DNA from: Ixodes scapularis
Lineage: Eukaryota > Arthropoda > Arachnida > Ixodida > Ixodidae
Assembly (NCBI RefSeq): GCF_016920785.2
Contig: NW_024609837.1
Location: forward strand, 43,030,745-43,094,744
Direction: 5' to 3'
DNA length: 64,000 nt
This document shows positions 43,760 through 55,900 of this stretch, one piece after another; the stretch's first letter is position 1; each line of letters starts with the position of its first letter. The notes beneath the pieces are model-generated. The model worked only from the letters and a program-made list of their open reading frames with translations. It made no database searches and was not told the origin of the DNA. The position numbers were made by a program, and so were the translations under genes.

Positions 43760-43968
43760 AACAGCCGACGACGGTCCGCTTGGGCGCCTGGAACTTGGCC
43801 AGCTTGAGCAGTGCGTGCTCCAGGGTGACCTCGCTGACCAGACAGTTCTGGGATAGTGGCTCCAGCTGCTGCCTCAGCTCGTGGATCTTGCGCACGATCT
43901 CGCTCCACGGCTCGGAGACCTCCAGGTCGAACTCTACCTCGGTACCCAGTCGGCCGACGAAGGTCGCC
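43758..43968 (-). CDS. ABCA terminal exon
   Basis: Acceptor gtttcccgtgcag; ATFVGRLGTEVEFDLEVSEP, then W-EIVRKIHELR, CLVSEVTLEHALLKLAKFQ and a stop TAA at 43760-43758. Matches the conserved ABCA tail ('VS-TLE-vFl-lA'). Confidence 0.9.
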
Positions 43969-46900
43969 CTGCACGGGAAACGAGGGCGTTACTGTGGTGC
44001 CTGACGTGGCGTTCTAGCACTGAAATGCAGTAACACTTTTTATCTGGTTCTCGCTACTGATGGGCCTGTTGGAAAGATTAAAGTTGATAATCCACGCACA
44101 CAGAGTTTTCTATGTATGTAAATATAAAAACTGCATCAAAGCTAGTTCACTTTGCGACAGCTGTGCGCGGGCGCCGCCATAACCCACTTTCAGTTTTTGT
44201 TTCCTCCTATTCCATTTACTTCACTAAATCATTACCATAACAGGCCAGGTCATCGCCATTTTAGATTCTGCTGTGCCCTCCACAGCATACGATTTTCTGG
44301 TAGCTCGTCAACACCCGTTTCGGTGGCCCGGTATCTCCGTAGGACAAGAAAAGGTTAGCAATGGCGGCTGTAATCTAGCACGTGTGTAAAGCGCCATATT
44401 TGAGTGCTCTATTCAGAGTGCGTGCTTAGAACAAGCTCACAATAATAAGCTGATGAGGACGGAAATCTCGATAATATGTAATTAACGATGCAAAAGAACT
44501 GTAAAATATCGCCGTCAGCACACGCTCAACAGGCGCGCACTCAACTATGGCAGCTATACCCCCTATAGGCGTTTCTACTGCTTACTACCATCACAATCCA
44601 CACGTGCTAAATCACATACAAGCCAGCGCTCGCTCGCAATTCCGGCCGGCCAGAAAGTGCGCGCGTATAGCACACAAGCACAGCAATGAATCGCCCTCAT
44701 ATGCTTTTATGGAAACCTGTATAGTTCGTGGTAAAGCTCCTTGATGTGTTTTGTCTTACCAGTAGCGTCAAATGCGCCAGTGCACCAGGCGCATGACTCG
44801 TGCGGCCCTTGGAAGCAAAAGGCGGCGATGCACTCGAGTGGCCCTAGAAAGCGAATACCGCCGGAGATCCCGCAGGTGGCACGTGCATTGTACTTTGGCC
44901 AAACAATAATTGGCGGTGTTTGTCAGAAACGTAAAGCGTCAATTTTATCACGGGACTTTATTTCATGCTAAAGTTGCTGGATCGATCGTGGGAAAGTAGC
45001 ACCATTGCCCTCGCTGCGTGCTAGACAGACACAAACAGATACAAACACATTCGGTGGTGCCGCAACCGTCCAGGGTAGAATAAAGATATTAATTATTACT
45101 TTTATTCTACGGAACACAAACGTTCCTGCAATCTTCTGTGTGCAAACTTCGTGCACACACAAAGTGCGTATGCTGGTCAGACAAGTCAACACATTTCTTC
45201 AGTTGTGACCTCCTTTGTCTGTGAGAGTCATGCCCTCCTTTGTCTGTGACCTCCTTTGTCTGTGAGAGTCGTGCGAACATCGGCGGTGCTGCGAGGCCTA
45301 ACCGCGATGGCGTCGTCTGTAGTCACGCCAGCAACGCTGCGGACCTCTGCGGCCTTCTATCCGGCTCGACATCTTCCCGAGGAGCCAGCCGCCTCCCTTC
45401 TTGTTGACCTTGGCGCCGCCGTGGAGTCCATACGGAGCCTGCTCCTCGATGCTATGGAGGGAATTTCGTTCCTGACTAGATCGCCGCCCTCAGAGACAAA
45501 AACGCACGCCTCCGTCCGAGCAAAGGAGCGACACCGAGCTTCAGGCGGGTGCCATGGCCATATTGCGGTTTGAGGGCTGGGGTCTGCGTGAAGCGCTCGG
45601 TCAGCGCCGTCAGCAGGACGCTCTCGATCAGCGTCGGAAACCAATGGATAGGGCTCCGGGAGGGCCTTTGGGAAAAGACACTTATGCTGTCGCTGAACGC
45701 AGCTCTATCCCCCAAGTTTTTCCCACGAAAGTTGTTGCGGCATCTCTTTTTTCGGATAACCAGAATAATGCTTTAGCGAAAGACAACGTGCCTTCCAGTG
45801 GCTTCAATTCTGCACGACCAAAACCTCGACCACACAGCTTACTGGGGAGTCCGAAACCTGCAAGCTGATCGTTGCCCCTCCATCAAATCGACGAAGAGCC
45901 CTGTTCGTCACCAAGCAGAACCCGGACACTAGCTGCGCAGACATCAGTTCTCATCTCTCTTCCGTCAGAGTTGAGAAAGTGGAGTGCCGGAAACTGAAGA
46001 CGCGCTACGACTCTTACGCTTACTTCCATGTGTCCGTGGCTGCGGTAAACCTCGACAAGCTTTCTGATCCCGCCGTGTGGGCCAAATACTGCCTTCTTGA
46101 AGCATTTCGAGGCGCCCTTCGCGAAGACCTGCTTCATGCATCCGAGGCAGCCGCTGCCGCCGCCTCGACCGTTGGGGAAACTAAGGATGAGTCACATTGA
46201 TATATTCTATCAAAACGGTCGCGGCCTGCGTACAAAATCCGATCGTTTTTTTTTTTCTCTAATGTTACCTTGTCTAATTACTCTTTCTTTTTTTAATCTG
46301 AAACGTGGTTATGTTTTAGCATCGGCTCTTCCGGTTACTTCCCTCCCTCTTCTGAGGTGCACCATCGCGATAGAGATTTTACCCCGCGGAGCAGCACGGA
46401 AGGCGGTGTGTTGGTCGCAGTCGACAGGCGCTATCGCTGAAAATAGACGCGAAGACTTGGATAAATTTCCTCAGAACGTATGGGTCCAGATTGAGTTGGC
46501 AAAGGAACTTCAAAATGGTGGATACTTGGGCTAGTTGGTGGTTGCTATACATAATTAAACAGCGCACAAGGAGAGGGACAGAAAAGGAAGACAGAACAGG
46601 CAAGCGCTGACTCGCAACTGACGATTTACTATGAAAAGGAGAAGGAAGAAAACTACACACATGAACATATATCGGAAAAGAGAAAGATGTGAAAACGCTA
46701 ATAAATTAAATAAAATTACACCTAAAATAATTATAGCTGAAAAAGGAAAACAAAATAAAATGAAAATCAATCTCTCAAAGTGCTAGGCATGTCCAGTGCC
46801 GGCACTCCGAAGCCTTGACCATACACCTATTTGTGCGCAGCTGCCCCCATAAACTCATACTCGCTGTCTTGTAGTGTTAATGATGGCTGGCTCACACATT

Positions 46901-49900
46901 TGGATTCGAGCTTTCTTATCCAAAAGGCTTCCACTATTTCTCTTGTTGTTTTCTCTTTATGGGAAGCTAGAACAGTTGTTGCACAAAAATCTGGATCACA
47001 TCCACAGGTTCTGCAGTGGATGGCTAGGTGGCTTCCAGTGGTGGTTTGAAGAGACTGTTTATGTTCCCTCAAGCGGTCGTTGAGGCAACGCCCAGTCTGT
47101 CCGACATAGGTTTTCCCGCAGGACAGAGGAAGATGGTAAACCACTTGTAGAATGCAAGACACAAAGTGCACCTTGTGGTTTTTCATGCAGCAAGCCCTCC
47201 TGTCATTGTTCTTGTCCACAAGCGTGCAAATTCTACCCAGTTTGTTTGGGGCTGAAAACACCATGGGCACGTTGTATCTATTGGCAACATTTTTTAAGTT
47301 GTGCGACGTCTTGTGGATGTATGGTATAACTAGTGGACGGATATTGGTAAGGTCTTTGCTCTTTTTTCTTTTGGTCGATCCTTTACAGGTTTGTATCAGA
47401 GTGCCCGCAACTTCACTTAACATGGCTGATGGAAAGCCGGATCTTGAGAGTTTGTTTACTTGAGTGCTGAAACTCTGTTCGATGGTGTGGTGACAGGATT
47501 TTTTCAAAGCTGAATACATGCACGAACTGGCTATCCCTCTTTTTATTAATTTTGAATGGGCAGATTGGTAATTAAGAATTTCTTTTTTGGAGCGTGGTTG
47601 GTAGGACCAACAAATGTGGTGATCTGAGATTTTTATAGATAGGTCCAGGAACTGCAGCACATTTAGAATAGGTTGTTCATACGTAAAACTCAGACCTTTA
47701 CCGCTTCTAGAGAAAACACTCAGGATTGTATCTATTAAGTCTTCTGTTTGTTCTTCTTGGAGGATAATAAGAAAGTCATCAACGTACCTGAAGACTTTTA
47801 TAATAGACATAGTGCTCAAAAGCGGTGCGAGGATCATGTCTACGCCTCCCAGAAAGATGTCGCTTAAGATGGGAGCAACACATGACCCAATGCACACTCC
47901 AGACCGCTGTAGGTATGAAGAATCTTGCCATTTTACAAACAAGGCTTTCAGATAAAAGTCTAGTAGCTCCATGAAGCTTTCCGTTGAAGTACCACTCGAA
48001 TTCTGAAACTTGATTTCTCCTGATTGTTCAATAGTTGATTTGACTGAAGCCAGGAGAGCATCCTGTGGAATGGAGTAATACAGGTCCACCACGTCTACGC
48101 TGAAGGCTCCTCTCTTCTGATTGGTGTCACTCTTCAAAAAATCAATTACCTCCTCGGAGTTGTGTATGAGGAACGGGTCAACTATGTTGAGGCTAGAGAG
48201 GTGAGTCTGGAGAGAGAGGGCGATCTGTTTCTGCCAAGTACCCCTTTCTGATACAATGGCCCTGAAGAGACCTGCATCTTTGTGGGTTTTTGCACTAAAA
48301 AATATATCCAGGTGCAAGCCCTCAGCTTTCTTTATTTTTACCGCCAGCTGATTGAGACTTAGCTTTTGACAGGTGGCATATGCTCTTTCCTTGATCTTTT
48401 TCAGTACTATGTCTACAGGCTTGAAATTTTTCATTACAGCAGCGTTAGCCTTTTCATTGTACATACCCTCGGGCATGACGACAAAGCCTCCTTCTTTATC
48501 TGAGAGCAGAAGTTTCTGGGAGTTTTGCCCTAAATATCTGACCACGGGTCTGACTTGAATGGGCTGTCTTCCTTTCTTGATGGAGCTTGTGATGACGTTC
48601 ACACATTCTGAGATGCATCGGGGACGATCTGCTTCTGGAACTTTGAAGGCTACCTTCCTTGCCAAGGTTAGTAAAGCAGGTGGCTGTAAGGTGGGTTCCA
48701 CGGAAAATTTAGGGCCTAGGTCTAAAGTCTTCCTTACAGGAGAAGGAATACTAACGTCGCCCAAGATGGTTGTTGTCCCTTTGACGGCAGTCAAGTTTCT
48801 CTTTTTGCAGAGCAGTTGGGGAAGAATCCCCCGCCAGAGAAATTCAGCAACTTGTCTCTCCGAATTGCTCATGTTGTAGAACAGCCTTCGTTGTTGGTTC
48901 TCGGTGCCTCCACGAGCAGCACAAGCCACTCTAAGGCATTCCTTGAAATGCCTTTCTTGCCGCCAGTACTCGGAGCGAAGAATCCGACACAGTCTTCTTG
49001 CATGGCCTGCTGACGGTTGTAGCATACCGCACAATCCATGGAGTTCCACTGGACAGAGGCCCTTCTTGATGTGCCAGGAGGCTACTCTGGCACTAAACAT
49101 GCACTGGGCCGCGAGGTTGACCAGATGAAAAATGTTACTGAAAGGGGCATATTTACATGTGAGAGGAGGATAGAGGCCCGATGTACTAGAAATGAACTTC
49201 AAAATGGTGGATACTTGGGCTAGTTGGTGGTTGCTATACATAATTAAACAGCGCACAAGGAGAGGGACAGAAAAGGAAGACAGAACAGGCAAGCGCTGAC
49301 TCGCAACTGACGATTTACTATGAAAAGGAGAAGGAAGAAAACTACACACATGAACATATATCGGAAAAGAGAAAGATGTGAAAACGCTAATAAATTAAAT
49401 AAAATTACACCTAAAATAATTATAGCTGAAAAAGGAAAACAAAATAAAATGGATAAGAAAGGTCGAATCCAAATGTGTGAGCCAGCCATCATTAACACTA
49501 CAAGACAGCGAGTATGAGTTTATGGGGGCAGCTGCGCACAAATAGGTGTATGGTCAAGGCTTCGGAGTGCCGGCACTGGACATGCCTAGCACTTTGAGAG
49601 ATTGATTTTCATTTTATTTTGTTTTCCTTTTTCAGCTATAATTATTTTAGGTGTAATTTTATTTAATTTATTAGCGTTTTCACATCTTTCTCTTTTCCGA
49701 TATATGTTCATGTGTGTAGTTTTCTTCCTTCTCCTTTTCATAGTAAATCGTCAGTTGCGAGTCAGCGCTTGCCTGTTCTGTCTTCCTTTTCTGTCCCTCT
49801 CCTTGTGCGCTGTTTAATTATGTATAGCAACCACCAACTAGCCCAAGTATCCACCATTTTGAAGTTCATTTCTAGTACATCGGGCCTCTATCCTCCTCTC

Positions 49901-52900
49901 ACATGTAAATATGCCCCTTTCAGTAACATTTTTCATCTGGTCAACCTCGCGGCCCAGTGCATGTTTAGTGCCAGAGTAGCCTCCTGGCACATCAAGAAGG
50001 GCCTCTGTCCAGTGGAACTCCATGGATTGTGCGGTATGCTACAACCGTCAGCAGGCCATGCAAGAAGACTGTGTCGGATTCTTCGCTCCGAGTACTGGCG
50101 GCAAGAAAGGTATTTCAAGGAATGCCTTAGAGTGGCTTGTGCTGCTCGTGGAGGCACCGAGAACCAACAACGAAGGCTGTTCTACAACATGAGCAATTCG
50201 GAGAGACAAGTTGCTGAATTTCTCTGGCGGGGGATTCTTCCCCAACTGCTCTGCAAAAAGAGAAACTTGACTGCCGTCAAAGGGACAACAACCATCTTGG
50301 GCGACGTTAGTATTCCTTCTCCTGTAAGGAAGACTTTAGACCTAGGCCCTAAATTTTCCGTGGAACCCACCTTACAGCCACCTGCTTTACTAACCTTGGC
50401 AAGGAAGGTAGCCTTCAAAGTTCCAGAAGCAGATCGTCCCCGATGCATCTCAGAATGTGTGAACGTCATCACAAGCTCCATCAAGAAAGGAAGACAGCCC
50501 ATTCAAGTCAGACCCGTGGTCAGATATTTAGGGCAAAACTCCCAGAAACTTCTGCTCTCAGATAAAGAAGGAGGCTTTGTCGTCATGCCCGAGGGTATGT
50601 ACAATGAAAAGGCTAACGCTGCTGTAATGAAAAATTTCAAGCCTGTAGACATAGTACTGAAAAAGATCAAGGAAAGAGCATATGCCACCTGTCAAAAGCT
50701 AAGTCTCAATCAGCTGGCGGTAAAAATAAAGAAAGCTGAGGGCTTGCACCTGGATATATTTTTAGTGCAAAAACCCACAAAGATGCATGTCCCTTCAGGG
50801 CCATTGTATCAGAAAGGGGTACTTGGCAGAAACAGATCGCCCTCTATCTCCAGACTCACCTCTCTAGCCTCAACATAGTTGACCCGTTCCTCATACACAA
50901 CTCCGAGGAGGTAATTGATTTTTTGAAGAGTGACACCAATCAGAAGAGAGGAGCCTTCAGCGTAGACGTGGTGGACCTGTATTACTCCATTCCACAGGAT
51001 GCTCTCCTGGCTTCAGTCAAATCAACTATTGAACAATCAGGAGAAATCAAGTTTCAGAATTCGAGTGGTACTTCAACGGAAAGCTTCATGGAGCTACTAG
51101 ACTTTTATCTGAAAGCCTTGTTTGTAAAATGGCAAGATTCTTCATACCTACAGCGGTCTGGAGTGTGCATTGGGTCATGTGTTGCTCCCATCTTAAGCGA
51201 CATCTTTCTGGGAGGCGTAGACATGATCCTCGCACCGCTTTTGAGCACTATGTCTATTATAAAAGTCTTCAGGTACGTTGATGACTTTCTTATTATCCTC
51301 CAAGAAGAACAAACAGAAGACTTAATAGATACAATCCTGAGTGTTTTCTCTAGAAGCGGTAAAGGTCTGAGTTTTACGTATGAACAACCTATTCTAAATG
51401 TGCTGCAGTTCCTGGACCTATCTATAAAAATCTCAGATCACCACATTTGTTGGTCCTACCAACCACGCTCCAAAAAAGAAATTCTTAATTACCAATCTGC
51501 CCATTCAAAATTAATAAAAAGAGGGATAGCCAGTTCGTGCATGTATTCAGCTTTGAAAAAATCCTGTCACCACACCATCGAACAGAGTTTCAGCACTCAA
51601 GTAAACAAACTCTCAAGATCCGGCTTTCCATCAGCCATGTTAAGTGAAGTTGCGGGCACTCTGATACAAACCTGTAAAGGATCGACCAAAAGAAAAAAGA
51701 GCAAAGACCTTACCAATATCTGTCCACTAGTTATACCATACATCCACAAGACGTCGCACAACTTAAAAAATGTTGCCAATAGATACAACGTGCCCATGGT
51801 GTTTTCAGCCCCAAACAAACTGGGTAGAATTTGCACGCTTGTGGACAAGAACAATGACAGGAGGGCTTGCTGCATGAAAAACCACAAGGTGCACTTTGTG
51901 TCTTGCATTCTACAAGTGGTTTACCATCTTCCTCTGTCCTGCGGGAAAACCTATGTCGGACAGACTGGGCGTTGCCTCAACGACCGCTTGAGGGAACATA
52001 AACAGTCTCTCTAGCCATCCACTGCAGAACCTGTGGATGTGATCCAGATTTTTGTGCAACAACTGTTCTAGCTTCCCATAAAGAGAAAACAACAAGAGAA
52101 ATAGTGGAAGCCTTTTGGATAAGAAAGCTCGAATCCAAATGTGTGAGCCAGCCATCATTAACACTACAAGACAGCGAGTATGAGTTTATGGGGGCAGCTG
52201 CGCACAAATAGGTGTATGGTCAAGGCTTCGGAGTGCCGGCACTGGACATGCCTAGCACTTTGAGAGATTGATTTTCATTTTATTTTGTTTTCCTTTTTCA
52301 GCTATAATTATTTTAGGTGTAATTTTATTTAATTTATTAGCGTTTTCACATCTTTCTCTTTTCCGATATATGTTCATGTGTGTAGTTTTCTTCCTTCTCC
52401 TTTTCATAGTAAATCGTCAGTTGCGAGTCAGCGCTTGCCTGTTCTGTCCTCCTTTTCTGTCCCTCTCCTTGTGCGCTGTTTAATTATGTATGGCAAAGGA
52501 AGTACGCGTTTTAATCGGTTCATTTTACCTCTCTCACTAGACACCGCCGGATGAATTTTGTAGTTGTCTTGTTGGTATAGATAATACAGCGAATGACTTA
52601 CATGGATGCGAGGTCTTAATCTTAGGGGATTTTAATAATCCAGAAATCAACTGGCCGCAGTTTGATGTTTTTTTTACGAACAGCATTTACTGCAGGTAGA
52701 AAGTCACCCAGCGCTTCAACGTTTCCTCTTTCTTAAATCTCACACAGTACAATGGTGTTCTGAATCACGAATTTAATTATCTAGATTTATGTTCTCTCAA
52801 ATATGGACAGTGTACGTGTAGCAAGGGGAGAACTCCCATTAGTTCCTCAGGATACATATCATCCTGCACTTCATATAGTGCTTTCTTTTGAAAATCCCTA

Positions 52901-55900
52901 TATTCGTGCTAATTATATAGTTGTTCCCCGCCGCACAACTCATATACTCTTTCGGCAGGGGACTATGACAGGATGTACCATCACTTCATAAGCTTTGGTT
53001 GGGCATCGATCTTGGAATCTCCTGATGTAAAAAAGCAGGTCATGCCCTTCTTGCGAATTATTCGGGATGCCATGGATACCTTTATTCCCTTGACGACAGT
53101 TACTAAATCTCGCTTTCCTAGCTGGTTTTTCAGCGAGCTAAACACGCTTCTGAAAAGAAAGAACTTCTTTCACAGGAAGTTTAAAAAAATGGCGTCCCAA
53201 AGTGGAAGGTAAAATTCCAGAGTTGCTAAAAGCAATGTAAAACAATCCTAAACCACGACCGCCGGGCGCATCGTTACTCAGTAGAATTAGATCTCGTCAA
53301 TAATAATAATAAAAAAAAGTTCTGGAAGTACATTAAATCACGTTCTGGGAGGCATATCGAGTCGAAAATTTTCTTGGATAATCATGAAAGCGATTCAAAG
53401 TCTGTGCTTGAGTTACTTGCTAATCATTTTAGGTCAGTCTACAAAATATGGGTGTGTGTATGTTTAAACTGCCTAGAACTTAGCCTGCCTTAACGGGCGA
53501 CTTGTCTCCCAGCTGTAGATGAGAAATTTAGCCAGTACAGTACGACCGTTAGCCTGGGGTCTTTAACGTGCACCACGCAGTAGCGATACACGACCGCACG
53601 CAGGTGCGATGCTAATCCAGATCGAAACGGGCAGGGGTGGGGATTGAACCCAGGATCCCTGGATTCTGCAGCGCGAGCTTTCGCTCCACGTGCTCCGGGC
53701 TGGTGTGCGCTAGCCCACTCGGCCACCGACTCCCCTAAGTCAGTCTAGAGGGATAGTACGCAGTGTTTCGCGTCTGCGCTGCCTCACTAGATGGGTTTGG
53801 AGACTTGTTATGTTGCATTAACGTCGATGAGGAATGCGTACAGTCCTGTATTTAAGAAAATGAGAGCAAGATTATCAGTAGAGTCCGACGGCATTCCCTC
53901 CGCGATCATCAAAACTTATCACGACATATTCACGCTGATACTGTGCTCAGTATTTTACAACTCTTGAAGGTTGGGAACCTCTACTGAAATGTGGAAAGTC
54001 ACTGCTGTTCTTCCGGTCCTATAGTCGGAGAAAAAAGGGGATGTTTATAACTATAGACCGATTTCGCTTCTTTCTCCATTATCCAAGCTTTTTGAAATGG
54101 TCGTTCATCAATTCCTGTTTTTGAAATTTTGAAACTTATCAATTCCCTATCAGCATGGCTTTATGAGTGGCAGATCAACTAAAACAAACCTTGTTAGTTT
54201 TACGTCTACCACATCTCGTGTGATATGTAATAGAGGTCGACCTCTATTACATATCACACGAGATGTGGTAGACATAGAACTAACAAGTATTGTATTCGTT
54301 GATCTGCCAAAATAGACAACGCCTAACTGACCGGTCAGTTAGACGTTGTATATTTTCACTTAAGCAAGTCCTTTGATGTAGTCAATCACACGATTATATT
54401 ATTCAAATTTTCCTCCTACGAAGTATGTGGCTAAGTACACGGCTGGTTGAAAAGCTACTTGTCAGCATACCTCGGCAAACCTCACTCATGAGGGCCCTCA
54501 CTTACCTTCACTCACCCTCATCTTCAGAGGTGGGGTGAGGGTCAGTGAGTTTCCGAACCAGGAAGCTTTGTGAGTTTGAGGGTGAGTGAGGGCCGTGAGA
54601 GCTGTGAGGACCGTGAGAGCTGTGAGGACCGTGAGTGCGTGAGGGGTATAAGTGCGAGAGGGCGGTGTGTGCGTGAGGGGCGTAAGGGCCTTGAGTGCGT
54701 GAGAGGCGTGAGGGCGGTGAGTGTGTAAGGGTGTGAGGGTCATGAGTGCGTGGGGGACGTGAGGGCCATGAGTGGGTGAGGTTCAGGGAGGGTGAGTGAA
54801 GAGCTGAAGGTGAGCGTAGTTGTGAGGGCGAGGGTGAGTGAGGGGCTTAGGTGAGTGTTGCTGTGAGGGTGAGGGTGAGTGAGGGCGACCTAAAATGCCG
54901 ACCTCTGCTTGTTAGAGAAAGAGCCGTAGGTCCGGGACCCGGCCTTCCCCTAGGAAATAGAAAATTTTCCCCCTATATATATGGGGATAACGATAGCAGT
55001 TCCTATCTGCTCTAATCCACTGGTGCACCATCTAGCATATCATCTGTCCGCGCCAGCTTGAGGACGAAATGTGGCCTATAGGCTATAGGCAACTAATCGG
55101 TAAGTCAAAATGAAACTAGACTGCAGGCACCTCTAGCAAAGCAATCGAGAAATCTTTTTCACACCGGGGCGCGCACGCAGTTCTGTAGTGTCTATACAAA
55201 AAACACTTTCAAAGACATCTCACGATTGAACTCGAGACGATGCAAATTTCCTGTGAGCCGATAGCTGAACAGTCCTTTTTCAAAACTCAGAGTATCCCCG
55301 CTTTCAAAGCCCCATGCCCCACTGGTAGCATCACGGAGATCCGTCAAACTCCGCGCCTGTACACGAGCGGGCCGAACGTTCGTCATCTGTTTATTAAGTT
55401 TGGGCGCCTGATATTGGCAATTTCCTTCCTTAATTTTTTTTTTTTTTTTTGCTTCCGCGAAGGCCCGCACACTTCGTTTCACTTTAAGTAGCATATCCAA
55501 TAGAACCAATCAAGCAGCGACAAAAGTGCATCGTCACAGCGCTCGTCGTGTTTGTAGGTTTGCTGCCACCGGTATACACACTTGAACCCTCTATTGGGTA
55601 ACCATAGATTATTCAACATTTTGGCATATCATGTTCTATCTATTCTATTTTATCAGCGCGTCGTATTTTTTTTTACTTCTCGGCTTGAAAAACCTTTGAA
55701 ATGTTATAAATAGCCCTTACTCATAGATATCACTTAAGTTTGATCTCGTACATACCGCGGAACCTCTGCTCTAGCGAAATGCAGTTCTAGGGTAACCTCA
55801 TAGATGGCACCAGCGTGCCAGTGTGTTGTCTCGTCGTAAGAGATCAGAAGAGCTCGGTCGGAAGGAAACGTAGGTGCGCGAGCGAGCCATTGGTGCGAAA

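Larger units (their letters stand above)
46508..52491. mobile_element. Penelope-like element, head-to-head inverted dimer
   Basis: Left arm 46508-49449 reads on the minus strand, right arm 49450-52491 on the plus strand; they are near-identical inverted copies joined without spacer at about 49449/49450. A single target duplication ggcaaaggaa (46498-46507 and 52492-52501) encloses both. Each arm has terminal-repeat-like segments at both ends of its body: minus strand 46508-46826 and 49206-49449 (cut short at the junction); plus strand 49543-49830 and 52208-52491. The far left end runs about 40 nt past the repeat into the next unit, as in partial tandem Penelope copies. Confidence 0.93.
45260..54470 (+). 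mobile_element. Old CR1-like LINE, split by Penelope dimer and SINE
   Basis: An ORF1 relic (C-terminal part 45892-46198 with VEKVECRKLKTRYDSYAYFH and LLEAFRGALREDL) is followed by ORF2 endonuclease starting HIDIFYQNGRGLRTKSDRFF at 46195. The frame is cut at 46507 by the Penelope dimer and resumes at 52502 with LILGDFNNPEINW, then AMDTFIPLTTVTKSRFPSWF, then RT pieces NYRPISLLSPLSKLFE and QHGFMSGRST (53.9-54.2 kb) and SKSFDVVNH (54.37). Frequent stops show age. Confidence 0.82.

Noticed and set aside
46606..46640. Hammerhead-ribozyme-like core (ctgacga ... gaaa) in the Penelope terminal repeat
   Set aside because: The bases between the two core boxes (tttactat) cannot form helix II, and the motif lies on the strand opposite to the left-arm sense transcript. 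Probably chance.
48559..48879. Plus-strand 106-codon frame, repeated at 50182-50502 on minus
   Set aside because: Duplicated only because it is antisense to both Penelope arms.
54498..54743. His/Thr/Leu-rich 81-codon frame
   Set aside because: Translation of the GTGAGG minisatellite.
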